Source: Kordia periserrulae
GTDB taxonomy: Bacteria; Bacteroidota; Bacteroidia; Flavobacteriales; Flavobacteriaceae
DNA length: 64,000 bases
NCBI RefSeq assembly: GCF_003054265.1
Contig: NZ_QBKT01000002.1
Coordinates: 434,001 to 498,000 of the forward strand
Direction of reading: 5' to 3'
Each line of letters begins with the position of its first letter. The stretch's first letter is position 1. The notes beneath the pieces were generated by a model. That model had not been told where the DNA came from. It was given only the letters and a program-made list of their open reading frames with translations, and searched no databases. Below are positions 37,017 to 45,081 of the stretch, in pieces. A program made the translations under genes and the position numbers.

Positions 37017-38708
37017 ATGATGAATCGCTTTTTTCTATACTATCTTTTATTTTTTCTAGTGATTGCTTGTGCAGATACGTCTTCTCAGCAAAGCGCGAAT
37101 AGTACAAAACAATTATTGGAAGAAGCAGAAGAAGCGGTGTTGAATTATCAAGGAATTGAAACCGATTCCATCATGCAACTTCGGATGGAATATTACCACA
37201 AAGCTTCTACGTTTAACGATTCTGTTCATACCTATCGTGCGCATTTTTATTTAGGCGAATTTTACCAAAGTAGAGGCATTTACAAAGATGCGATGTCCGA
37301 ATATGAAAAAGCATTGCGACATATTTCCGACGACGCCGACAGCGCGCGCTATGTGCAAACTAAGATTGCCATTGCTACCACTGAGATTGAACTAGGAAAC
37401 AAATACAAAGCAGGCGAAATTTTGTTGGATGCGTATGAAGTCGCGCAACGTAATAAACGCACCATGCAGCTCATCAACGTGAATGGAAACATGGGGATTT
37501 TGAGTTTGGATTTAAAGAATTTTCAAGAAGCTAAAAAGAGTTTCAAAGAAGCCATCCAAACGATAGAAGAGAAGCAACTCATTGAAAAAGATTCTATCAA
37601 TTATGTGGAAGATTATATTAATTATCACATGTTTTTGGCTAAAGCGTATCAAGCTGAAATATTGTTGGATTCTGCCATGTCTTATATTGATAAAGGCATC
37701 ATCATTGCCGATTATTATCAAGATATTGAAGGAAAGGCCTATTTGTACGAACTAAAAGGGAAAACACATACTGCACAAGGAAAATATGCGGAAGCACATG
37801 AAAATTTAACCGCTTCCAAAGAAATTTTCACCGATTTACAGAATGAAAAGCAAATTTCTAAAATTATGTATTTGCTAGCCGACAATCATTTTCAAAGAGG
37901 AGAAACTTCCAAAGCATTGGCATTGCTTGACGAGTTGGAAGCACGTTACCAGCAAAAATTTCTCTTAGAAACCGATTATTATGACGCTTTAGTGTTGAAA
38001 GCTGATGTGTATAAAAGTAGTAAGCAATTTGAAAACGAATCTGTCTATCGTCAAAAATCAGCAGATATTCAGAAGGAAATTGCGGAGCGACAAGATAAAA
38101 CGGCGTTTTTTCAAACGGCAACGCAATACGAAATTGAAAAACTTAAAAATAAATTTGAAGCGCAACATCAAAAAGATAAAAAGCGTTTTTACAGTTTTTT
38201 AGCAATCGCTATCATTGTGATTGCAGTTTTTAGCTTCTTACTCTACAAACAAATTTCTAAGAAAAAAGCAGCAGTAGTTTCTGTAACAGAAAACGAACTA
38301 GAAAAAACAGTTTCAATCGCTAAAAAAGAAAAATCGACCACACAAACCAGCATTAAAAGCGATAAAACTGTTGATGAGATACTTCAAAAGTTGAAAAATT
38401 TGGAAGCACAGGAATTTTACCTAAATCCTAAATACAATTTGTATGCAACGGCGAAAAAGATTGATACCAATACGACGTATTTATCTACCATTTTGAATGT
38501 GCATAAAAAGATGACCTTTACCGAATACTTAAACAATCTTCGCATTCAATATACACTCAATCGATTGGAGAACGATAAGAAATTTAGGATGTACACTATT
38601 AAGGCAATTGCCAAAGAAGTTGGTTATAAAAGTCATGGTTCGTTCTCGCGTGCTTTTAAAGCTAAAACAGGCGAAAACCCATCTACATATCTCAAAAAAA
38701 TACGTTAA
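37017..38708 (+). CDS. Membrane TPR-AraC hybrid regulator
   Basis: A 563-residue protein with an N-terminal lipobox-like signal (FLVIACADTSSQQ, about 12-24), a series of tetratricopeptide helices (~40-375), one transmembrane helix (~391-410, FLAIAIIVIAVFSFLLY) and a C-terminal AraC-type DNA-binding domain (~460-563) with TVKAIAKEVGY-type and FSRAFKAKTGENPSTYLKK segments. The sensor would face the periplasm and the HTH the cytosol. If the Cys is really lipidated the topology needs checking. The start is one of two adjacent ATGs. It lies next to a peptide gene (38803). Confidence 0.85.
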   Translation: MMNRFFLYYLLFFLVIACADTSSQQSANSTKQLLEEAEEAVLNYQGIETDSIMQLRMEYYHKASTFNDSVHTYRAHFYLGEFYQSRGIYKDAMSEYEKALRHISDDADSARYVQTKIAIATTEIELGNKYKAGEILLDAYEVAQRNKRTMQLINVNGNMGILSLDLKNFQEAKKSFKEAIQTIEEKQLIEKDSINYVEDYINYHMFLAKAYQAEILLDSAMSYIDKGIIIADYYQDIEGKAYLYELKGKTHTAQGKYAEAHENLTASKEIFTDLQNEKQISKIMYLLADNHFQRGETSKALALLDELEARYQQKFLLETDYYDALVLKADVYKSSKQFENESVYRQKSADIQKEIAERQDKTAFFQTATQYEIEKLKNKFEAQHQKDKKRFYSFLAIAIIVIAVFSFLLYKQISKKKAAVVSVTENELEKTVSIAKKEKSTTQTSIKSDKTVDEILQKLKNLEAQEFYLNPKYNLYATAKKIDTNTTYLSTILNVHKKMTFTEYLNNLRIQYTLNRLENDKKFRMYTIKAIAKEVGYKSHGSFSRAFKAKTGENPSTYLKKIR

Positions 38709-38802
38709 AAAAGACTGTTCAATTTATAAATTAGCAAGACTTTTTTTGATGTATAAAGCAAGTTGTTATGTATCTTGAATAAAACTAATAAATATACCCA
38801 TC

Positions 38803-38988
38803 ATGAAAACAAATCGAAAACCATTAGCCTTTAACAAAATAAAAATCGCAAGAGTCAATTCTTATGCTATCATTGGAAGAGGAACTACCGTCCCAAATAC
38901 GGTATTTCCAGAATGCGCGCCAGAAGAATCAAGAACTCCAAAAGGCGGAAGAACACAATCTACAGAAGACACGAATGATTGTGCCTAA
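38803..38988 (+). CDS. Leader-type peptide precursor 5 (no GG)
   Basis: A 61-residue peptide. The N-terminus MKTNRKPLAFNKIKIARVN fits the L-x-F-N-K-x-x-I-A leader pattern, but the usual double glycine is replaced by AIIGRG. The tail is rich in Thr, Glu, Arg and Pro (PEESRTPKGGRTQSTED) with only two cysteines (PEC and DC near the end). It is followed by a strong terminator shared with the convergent peptide 6. Family membership is weaker than for the others. It lies 94 nt after the TPR-AraC regulator. Confidence 0.55.
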   Translation: MKTNRKPLAFNKIKIARVNSYAIIGRGTTVPNTVFPECAPEESRTPKGGRTQSTEDTNDCA

Positions 38989-39010
38989 GATTATTTATTA
39001 AAAAGATTTG

Positions 39011-39046
39011 AAAGGCTTCTTGCAATCACTCAAGAAGCCTTTTTTT
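39011..39046. terminator. Terminator between convergent peptide genes 5 and 6
   Basis: Perfect stem AAAGGCTTCTTG / CAAGAAGCCTTT with a 7-8-nt loop and a T-run; A-rich on the other side. It can serve both convergent genes. Confidence 0.85.
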
Positions 39047-39074
39047 GTAAATTAATCTTAATTAACCTCTAAAA

Positions 39075-39272
39075 TTAAAATGTAGCATCGTCACAAGTAT
39101 ACACTTGCGGACACGCTATATACCAATTGCAATAAAATGGTCCTGTAACGCGTCCTGCGCAGTCACATCCACATTTTGATAAATCTGGATTACTCCCAAT
39201 TCCACCATTGATTTTACTCTGAGCTGCTTTTGAAATCTCAGTAGCTCCTTTAATGTTTAAAATTTTACTCAT
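39075..39272 (-). CDS. GG-leader Cys6 peptide precursor 6
   Basis: A 65-residue peptide. The leader MSKILNIKGATEISKAAQSKINGG is of a different subtype from peptides 1-4 (N-I-K-G-x-x-x-I-S-K then Q-x-x-INGG). The core has six cysteines: CGCDC, YC, AC and TC, in the order KCGCDCAGRVTGPFYCNWYI then ACPQVYTCDD. Peptide 7, 476 nt away, is its close paralogue, with the same cysteines and leader. The six cysteines and the CGCDC motif suggest disulfide, metal or thioether chemistry; none is proven. Confidence 0.8.
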   Translation of the reverse strand: MSKILNIKGATEISKAAQSKINGGIGSNPDLSKCGCDCAGRVTGPFYCNWYIACPQVYTCDDATF

Positions 39273-39454
39273 TATTACGAATGTTATAGTTAATATTTGT
39301 TTTTTTAAATGTGTAAAGTCAACGCTTCTACTATTAAAATTACATACAGTTTTATAAGAATAAAAGAGGAATCGTTTTCGTTTTAAAAATTGTAGTTGTT
39401 TGTTTTATAAAGTGAATACACTAAAAACGCGCTGAAAAACGGAGTAGATAATCG

Positions 39455-39490
39455 AAAAGGCTTCAATGTTGTAACATGAAGCCTTTCTTT
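39455..39490 (-). terminator. Terminator after peptide gene 7
   Basis: Hairpin AAAGGCTTC / GAAGCCTTT with inner ATGTT/AACAT pairs. The minus-strand T-run is weak. It separates the two paralogous peptide transcripts. Confidence 0.65.
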
Positions 39491-39555
39491 CCCCTAAATA
39501 TAGTTGTGCTTATGAATAACTATATGATGATTTGATTTTATGTTTTGGTGTCGAC

Positions 39556-39747
39556 TTAAATAGTGTCACCGCAAGTATATACTTGTGGACAAGCAATAAA
39601 CCAGCTGCAATATTTTGGTCCTGTAACGCGTCCTGCGCAATCGCATCCGCATTTTGATAGGTCGTATCCTGCTCCACCATTAATTTGGCTTTGTTGCTCC
39701 TTAGAGATCGCAGAAACACCTTTGATGTTTAAAATGTTTTTTTTCAT
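39556..39747 (-). CDS. GG-leader Cys6 peptide precursor 7
   Basis: A 63-residue close paralogue of peptide 6: leader MKKNILNIKGVSAISKEQQ, INGG at about 22-25, and a core with the same six cysteines (KCGCDCAGRVTGPKYCSWFI, ACPQVYTCGD). The upstream DNA of the two genes is also related: a GAATAAAAGA...GTTTTAAAAAT...TTTTATAAA segment lies about 100 nt before each start, showing that a unit with its promoter region was duplicated. The divergent neighbour is a MATE pump. Confidence 0.8.
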   Translation of the reverse strand: MKKNILNIKGVSAISKEQQSQINGGAGYDLSKCGCDCAGRVTGPKYCSWFIACPQVYTCGDTI

Positions 39748-39954
39748 TGTTTTTAGTTTTAAGTTAATAATCTGAAATCATAAATCACAATTGTTTTAAG
39801 CCACTCATGCATAATTTATGACATTCCAAATGTAATAGGAGATTTTTTCGAATAAAAGAACTCTTATGTCTGTTTTAAAAATCAAGCTGTTTATTTTATA
39901 AAATAGAAAGGGTAAATTCACTTCAAAGTATGCGTCTTTACAAGAAAAGAAGGC

Positions 39955-39962
39955 TATATTTG
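39955..39962 (+). promoter_or_regulatory. -7 promoter box of the MATE gene
   Basis: TATATTTG, a perfect TAnnTTTG box 19 nt upstream of the GTG start at 39982. Confidence 0.7.
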
Positions 39963-39981
39963 CCACGTCAAAAACAAACCT

Positions 39982-41373
39982 GTGATTTTACAAAACTACA
40001 CGAAAGAATTTAGGTATAATCTTAAATTGGCGTCTCCAATTATCCTAGGAATGTTGGGGCATACCTTTGTAAGTTTTGTAGATAATGCAATGGTGGGACA
40101 ATTGGGAACGGCGGAACTCGCCGCAGTGTCTTTAGGGAATAGTTTTCTCTTCATTGCGATGTCACTCGGTATCGGATTTTCCACAGCAATCACCACTTTA
40201 GTCGCTGAAGCAGATGCAGCAGGAAACAAGCAAAAGGTAAAAAGTGCCTTAAAACACGGTTTGATTCTTTGCACCATCATCGGAATTGTTGTATTTGTCG
40301 GTGTTTTGCTAGCCAAACCGTTAATGTACGAAATGAAGCAGCCTGAAGAAGTCGTTGTTCTTGCGATGCCTTATTTAAATTTGGTTGCCGCTTCGTTGAT
40401 TCCGTTAATCATGTTTCAAGCGTTTAAGCAATTTGCAGACGGATTGTCACAAACCAAATACGCCATGTGGGCAACTTTACTAGCAAATGTGGTAAATGTC
40501 ATTATCAATTACTTCTTAATTTTCGGAATCTGGATTTTTCCAAAATGGGGAATCATTGGTGCTGCAATTGGTACGCTAGCATCGCGAATTATCATGTTGC
40601 TCTTTATTTGGTTATTGCTGCGCTACAAACAAAAATTCAGAGCGTATGTTACAAATTTTGACTTTAAAAGCATCCAAAAATCTGTCTTAAAAAAAATCAT
40701 TGCCTTAGGTTTTCCGTCGTCGTTACAAATGTTGTTTGAAGTAGCGATATTTACGGCTGCTATTTGGTTGTCAGGGATTTTAGGTAAAAATGCGCAAGCG
40801 GCAAATCAAATTGCACTAAACTTATCTGCCATGACCTTTATGGTTGCCATGGGACTCAGTGTTGCGGCAACGATTAGAGTAGGAAACCAAAAAGGATTAC
40901 AGCAATTTTCAGAATTGCGACGCATCGCATTATCACTGTTGTTTTTGGTATTGATTATTGATGTTTTCTTCGCAGGAATGTTTATGTTATTCAACGATTG
41001 GTTTCCAACCTTATACGTCAACGAGCACAATATCATCAATATGGTGGATAATGAAGAAGTAATCATTACGGCAGCAAAACTCTTACTTGTTGCGGCGTTT
41101 TTTCAAATTTCGGATGGAATACAAGTTGTCGGACTGGGGATTTTACGCGGTTTGCAAGACGTGAAAATTCCAACACTTATTACCTTTATTGCGTATTGGA
41201 TTGTTGGTTTTCCAACCTCGTATTATCTCGGATTGCACACCGAATATAAAAGTACTGGAATTTGGATTGGTTTATTGGCAGGATTGACAACTTCAGCAAT
41301 ATTATTGTATATTAGATTTAATTATTTATCCAAAAAACTTATAAATAAGCAACTGACGCATGGAGCTTCCTAA
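39982..41373 (+). CDS. MATE-family efflux transporter
   Basis: A 463-residue inner-membrane protein with about twelve transmembrane segments in two pseudo-symmetric halves, the MATE fold for Na+ or H+-coupled drug/metabolite export. The opening KLASPIILGMLGHTFVSFVDNAMVGQLG is typical of family starts, and ALNLSAMTFMVAMGLSVAATIRVGN is the second-half counterpart. The start is GTG, placed by the promoter box just upstream. The substrate is not predictable. It overlaps the next small gene by 14 nt. Confidence 0.93.
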   Translation: MILQNYTKEFRYNLKLASPIILGMLGHTFVSFVDNAMVGQLGTAELAAVSLGNSFLFIAMSLGIGFSTAITTLVAEADAAGNKQKVKSALKHGLILCTIIGIVVFVGVLLAKPLMYEMKQPEEVVVLAMPYLNLVAASLIPLIMFQAFKQFADGLSQTKYAMWATLLANVVNVIINYFLIFGIWIFPKWGIIGAAIGTLASRIIMLLFIWLLLRYKQKFRAYVTNFDFKSIQKSVLKKIIALGFPSSLQMLFEVAIFTAAIWLSGILGKNAQAANQIALNLSAMTFMVAMGLSVAATIRVGNQKGLQQFSELRRIALSLLFLVLIIDVFFAGMFMLFNDWFPTLYVNEHNIINMVDNEEVIITAAKLLLVAAFFQISDGIQVVGLGILRGLQDVKIPTLITFIAYWIVGFPTSYYLGLHTEYKSTGIWIGLLAGLTTSAILLYIRFNYLSKKLINKQLTHGAS

Positions 41374-41587
41374 ATTTTTATTGGGCGATAACACCGATTA
41401 TCCCAACGCAATTTTTATTGTACACACTGAGTTTCCACGATTTATCATCAATCTAGAAAATGATGAGGTAGAGTGGATGGAAGAATTTGACAAGGAAGAT
41501 GAAAAAGAATTGGCTTCTGAAGCAGAAAATTTATTTCAAGCTGCCAACGATTTCTACGATCGTGAATTGGAGCGTTACGACGAATAG
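41360..41587 (+). CDS. Small acidic conserved protein
   Basis: A 75-residue highly acidic protein (about one third Asp/Glu) beginning MELPKFLLGDNTDYPNAIF. No signal peptide, membrane segment or known domain. The N-terminal half is a short beta-rich region (IVHTEFPRFIINLENDEVEW), the C-terminal half an acidic helix. It overlaps the MATE gene by 14 nt and is followed 14 nt later by the PAP2 gene, so the three probably form an operon. I do not recognise a function. Confidence 0.75.
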   Translation: MELPKFLLGDNTDYPNAIFIVHTEFPRFIINLENDEVEWMEEFDKEDEKELASEAENLFQAANDFYDRELERYDE

Positions 41588-41601
41588 CATAATTTAGCTA
41601 C

Positions 41602-42171
41602 ATGATTGATCAACTGATACAATTTGACAAAGAAGTTTTTCTATTTCTCAACGGACTCGGAACGCCCACTTGGGATGGTTTTTGGATGTTCATCACCAAT
41701 AAATATTACGCCATTCCGTTGTATGCTTTTTTGTTGTTTCTCATCATCAAAACACACAAAAAAAAGGAAATCTTTTTTACTTTGGTATTGGTTGCGTTGC
41801 TCATTACAATTACTGACCAAACGGCAAATTTGTTTAAAAAAACACTTTTTCTACGTCCGCGACCTTGCTACACCGAAGACTTAATGGAGCATCTGCGTTT
41901 GGTCAAAGATTCTTGTGGCGGCGCGTATGGCTATTTCTCAGGACATGCGTCTAATGCGATGGCGTTAGCTGTATTTATTGGGCTGGTCTTAAAAAAACAT
42001 TTTAACTATATCTTTCCTTTCCTATTAATTTGGGCAGCATTTGTTGGCTACAGCCGAATTTATATTGGTGTCCATTTTCCTGGCGATGTGCTTACGGGAG
42101 CCATTGTTGGCGCGATTTACGGAACACTTTTGTACAAATTCCGCCAATTTTTGATTCGAAAATATGCTTGA
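41602..42171 (+). CDS. PAP2-family membrane phosphatase
   Basis: A 189-residue membrane protein of the type 2 phosphatidic acid phosphatase family. The three catalytic motifs are present: KKTLFLRPRPC (~74-84), SGHASNAMA (~113-121) and SRIYIGVHFPGD (~149-160). Five or six helices flank them. Candidate substrates are phosphatidic acid or undecaprenyl pyrophosphate, which this family dephosphorylates at the periplasmic face. Last of a three-gene run with the MATE pump. Confidence 0.9.
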   Translation: MIDQLIQFDKEVFLFLNGLGTPTWDGFWMFITNKYYAIPLYAFLLFLIIKTHKKKEIFFTLVLVALLITITDQTANLFKKTLFLRPRPCYTEDLMEHLRLVKDSCGGAYGYFSGHASNAMALAVFIGLVLKKHFNYIFPFLLIWAAFVGYSRIYIGVHFPGDVLTGAIVGAIYGTLLYKFRQFLIRKYA

Positions 42172-42277
42172 TGATTCGAGTAAATTCTTGCAAAATTCTG
42201 TTAAGGTACTCCTAAAATAGAAACGGTTGCGACTACGAATGGTTATCTTTAAGCTTTAATAACTTAAAATTTAAACC

Positions 42278-42472
42278 ATGAAAAAGCAAAAATTACAAAC
42301 CTTACAATTGAACAAAAAATCAATTTCAAGCTTGACGCAAAACCTTTTAAAAGGTGGAGAAGATACTACGTTATACGGCTGTCGTTGGACAGAAAACTCG
42401 TGGTGCGATTGTCCAACCGAAAGAGATTGCACTGACACTGAATGTCACACCGTTTGGGATTGTGAATTGTAA
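42278..42472 (+). CDS. GG-leader Cys6 peptide precursor 8
   Basis: A 64-residue peptide. The leader MKKQKLQTLQLNKKSISSLT fits the K-L-x-L-x-L-x-K-x-x-I-S pattern and ends LLKGG at about 23-27. The core is acidic and has six cysteines alternating with Thr and Asp (YGCRW, SWCDCPTERDC, TECHTVWDCEL). A near-consensus -7 box (TATCTTTA) lies about 27 nt upstream and a UUCG-loop terminator follows, so it is a separate transcript. Again no modification gene is next to it. Confidence 0.8.
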   Translation: MKKQKLQTLQLNKKSISSLTQNLLKGGEDTTLYGCRWTENSWCDCPTERDCTDTECHTVWDCEL

Positions 42473-42484
42473 TATAAAAACATG

Positions 42485-42512
42485 AAAAAGTGGACTTCGG
42501 TTCACTTTTTTA
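42485..42512 (+). terminator. UUCG-tetraloop terminator after peptide gene 8
   Basis: Stem AAAAAGTGGAC / GTTCACTTTTT (one G·T pair) closed by a UUCG loop, with a T-run. A longer reading of the next gene from 42482 would have to cross it, which supports the later ATG at 42581. Confidence 0.85.
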
Positions 42513-42580
42513 TATTTTTAGGCGCAACCAAATTGTACTTTTATCATCTAAAAGACAAACATTACCATAAACCGATTTAT

Positions 42581-43003
42581 ATGAAAAAAATTTTATGCCT
42601 TTTTGTAGCAACTTCATTCCTATTTTCTTGTGCAAGCGATGATAACACAGAAACACCTGAAGAAGTCTCGCTTATTGGAAACTGGAAATTGATTGAACGT
42701 CTTGTCGATCCAGGAGATGGAAGTGGTACATTTATAGCAATTACTTCGGACAAAACAGTAACTTTTAATTCGAATGGAGAAGTTACTTCTAATTATTCTC
42801 TTTGCAACATGCTTTTGGTAGCAGATCAAGAAGCTGGTACTGGAACTTACTCGGCAGATACAGGAGTTTTAAATGTAACAAACTGCGATTTTGATTTACC
42901 TTTTCCAGTCAATTTTGAAATCTCTACTGAAGGAAAACTACTTATTCATTATCCGTGTATTGAAGGTTGTAGCGAAAAATATGAAAAAGAAGCAACACCA
43001 TAG
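42581..43003 (+). CDS. Lipocalin-like lipoprotein
   Basis: A 140-residue predicted lipoprotein: signal MKKILCLFVATSFLFSCASDD with lipobox cysteine at about 17, an acidic linker, then a lipocalin-like module beginning LIGNWKLIERLVDPGDGSG, a pattern common in small flavobacterial outer-surface proteins. The ATG at 42581 is chosen because the signal peptide starts there and a terminator lies in the longer reading. Function unknown. Confidence 0.8.
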   Translation: MKKILCLFVATSFLFSCASDDNTETPEEVSLIGNWKLIERLVDPGDGSGTFIAITSDKTVTFNSNGEVTSNYSLCNMLLVADQEAGTGTYSADTGVLNVTNCDFDLPFPVNFEISTEGKLLIHYPCIEGCSEKYEKEATP

Positions 43004-43004
43004 T

Positions 43005-44090
43005 CTAGCTATTCAATAACTTTAACAATTGTTGTGCCGCATGAAACGGAGAAATCATGCTGTTTTCTGTGGCGTTTAAATAGTCACCCAATACGTTTTT
43101 CACCTTTTCATTGGTATAAAAATTATGTTTCAAGCGTTCTTCAATGGTTTGTAACAACCAAAAACGATTCTGCTGCTTCCGGTGATTTTCAAAATAACCG
43201 TTATTTTTGGTGCTTTCGCGAAAAGCTGAAATCATTTGCCACACATCGTCAATACCATTTTTTTGTAGCGCAGAAGCTGTTACAACTTTGGGTTGCCACT
43301 CAGAAGCTTTTTGTGGATAGAGATGTAATGCACGTTTAAATTCCGTTCGTGCCATTTGCGCACGCTTCACGTTATCGCCGTCGGCTTTATTAATCACAAT
43401 CGCGTCTGCCATTTCGATAATGCCACGTTTAATGCCCTGCAATTCGTCTCCGGCACCAGCCAATTTCAACAACAAAAAGAAATCTACCATACTATGCACG
43501 GCGGTTTCACTCTGTCCCACACCAACCGTTTCAATAATAATCGTATCAAATCCGCAAGCTTCACACAAAATAATTGTTTCGCGCGTTTTTCGAGCCACAC
43601 CGCCAAGCGAATCTCCAGAAGCGGACGGACGAATAAAAGCGTTTTCATCCTTCACCAACTCTTCCATACGGGTTTTATCACCTAAAATGCTTCCGCTCGA
43701 AATAGAACTGCTTGGATCTACCGCCAATACGGCAACTTTCTTCCCTAAACTCGTCAAATGCTTCCCAAAGGCTTCAATAAACGTACTTTTTCCGACGCCA
43801 GGAACGCCAGTAATGCCAATTCGAATCGACTTATTAGCATGCGGCAAACACTTTTCAATAATTGCTGTAGCTTTCTCGAGATGTTTGGTGTTTTTACTTT
43901 CTACTAAGGTAATAGCACGACTCAACGCGACTTTATCTTGATTCAAAATTCCTGTAACCAATTCATCTACAGAAGGTTGTTTTCTTCTATTTTTTTTGAT
44001 GGAAGCGATGGACGATTTGTTTAACGAATCAGGTTGTGAAACGCCATCTTTTTCATGTAACGCAGAAGTATGTGTTGGTTTTGAACTCAA
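43005..44090 (-). CDS. meaB: Methylmalonyl-CoA mutase-associated GTPase MeaB
   Basis: A 361-residue G3E-family P-loop GTPase that protects and reloads the cobalamin cofactor of methylmalonyl-CoA mutase. It has Walker A GVPGVGKSTFIEAFG (about 96-110), VAVLAVDPSSSISSGSILGDKTRM, FIIETVGVGQSE-type G3 motif and NKADGDN. A hydrophilic N-terminal extension (~1-40) precedes the conserved region. The start appears to be TTG; an ATG nearby is out of frame. The mutase genes are not in the window. It faces the lipoprotein gene at its 3' end. Confidence 0.93.
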   Translation of the reverse strand: MSSKPTHTSALHEKDGVSQPDSLNKSSIASIKKNRRKQPSVDELVTGILNQDKVALSRAITLVESKNTKHLEKATAIIEKCLPHANKSIRIGITGVPGVGKSTFIEAFGKHLTSLGKKVAVLAVDPSSSISSGSILGDKTRMEELVKDENAFIRPSASGDSLGGVARKTRETIILCEACGFDTIIIETVGVGQSETAVHSMVDFFLLLKLAGAGDELQGIKRGIIEMADAIVINKADGDNVKRAQMARTEFKRALHLYPQKASEWQPKVVTASALQKNGIDDVWQMISAFRESTKNNGYFENHRKQQNRFWLLQTIEERLKHNFYTNEKVKNVLGDYLNATENSMISPFHAAQQLLKLLNS

Positions 44091-44526
44091 GAAAATTGCC
44101 TATTTTACGTTTATAAACGAAATTACGATATAATTTTTGATTGGAAAATTAAAAGAAGGAATGATTCTTAAACTGAAATCTTGAATGCTGAATCTTGAAT
44201 GTTGAATGTTGATTTTTTTTAACTAAACTTTTAAACGCTTAAACAGATAAACTAAAAAGTTTCAGAGAAGTGCTCTATACAATTTTCTCATTTTAGTACG
44301 AAAATCACTCAATCTGACGTTTATGTTATCGAAAATCAAATAAATCAACAATCGTTAATCTTCCATCAAATAGCGTCACTTCGAGTGAAATCTCGTAGAG
44401 ATTTTGTATCGAGAAGTGCTATGAAATCTAAAAAGTCTAACAATCTAACAAAGTCCAATCTTCTGACAAAAAAATGAAACGCTACCCAAAAAGCCTCGTA
44501 TTTACAATAGAACACAAACCAAACAC
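44091..44526. repeat. Gene-free gap with two pieces of a palindromic repeat
   Basis: TTCAGAGAAGTGCTCTATAC to AATCTGACG (44262-44319) matches the right half, and CGTCACTTCGAGTG to GAGAAGTGCTATG (44374-44426) the left half, of the element whole at 35457-35597. Also present are TTGAATGCTGAATCTTGAATG units and TCTAACAATCTAAC units near the sigma-factor start. No gene is seen. Confidence 0.65.
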
Positions 44527-45081
44527 ATGAACCCAAAGCATTTCGAAATTGTAAAAAAATGTCTGCAAGGCAACCGAAAAGCACAAATGCAATTGTATGA
44601 TTTGTACGCAGATGGCATGTATGTGGTCGCTTGTCGATATATTTCCAATCGGGAAGATGCCAAAGATGTGATGCAGGAAGCCTTTTTAAAAGCATTTACG
44701 CGTTTGTCACAATACAAAAGCGAATTCACTTTTGGTGCGTGGTTGAAGCGAATTGTTATCAATCAATGTATGGATACGTTGAAAAAACGCTCGCTGGTGT
44801 ACGAAGAAATGAGCCATCAAACCCTAGCGATTGTTGACGACGATGCTTCTTGGGAAATTTCCGTGAATGTGACCAAACAAGAGATTCTTCACACCATAGA
44901 AAGGTTACCCGCAAAATACAAATACGTGTTACAATTGTATTTGATAGAAGGATACGATCATCAAGAAATTTCAGAAATACTAGACATTCCTGTTCAAACC
45001 TCACGCACACAATTAATGCGCGGAAAGGCGAAATTGAAAGATAAATTACAAGACACATACAAACATAAGATATCGTTATGA
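44527..45081 (+). CDS. ECF-type RNA polymerase sigma factor
   Basis: A 184-residue group 4 sigma factor. Region 2 contains LYDLYADGMYVVACRYISNREDAKDVMQEAFLKAF (about 22-56) and region 4 has PAKYKYVLQLYLIEGYDHQEISEILDIP with the DNA-reading helix. It is followed with an ATGA overlap by a membrane protein that is probably its anti-sigma partner. Target promoters are unknown. An interspersed-repeat gap precedes it. Confidence 0.92.
   Translation: MNPKHFEIVKKCLQGNRKAQMQLYDLYADGMYVVACRYISNREDAKDVMQEAFLKAFTRLSQYKSEFTFGAWLKRIVINQCMDTLKKRSLVYEEMSHQTLAIVDDDASWEISVNVTKQEILHTIERLPAKYKYVLQLYLIEGYDHQEISEILDIPVQTSRTQLMRGKAKLKDKLQDTYKHKISL

Noticed and set aside
39982-41373. MATE pump as dedicated exporter of the Cys6 peptides
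   Set aside because: MATE proteins move small molecules, and it forms its own operon with unrelated genes; adjacency alone is not enough.
42482-42580. A longer N-terminus for the lipocalin-like lipoprotein
   Set aside because: It would cross the UUCG terminator of the peptide gene, and the real signal peptide starts at 42581.
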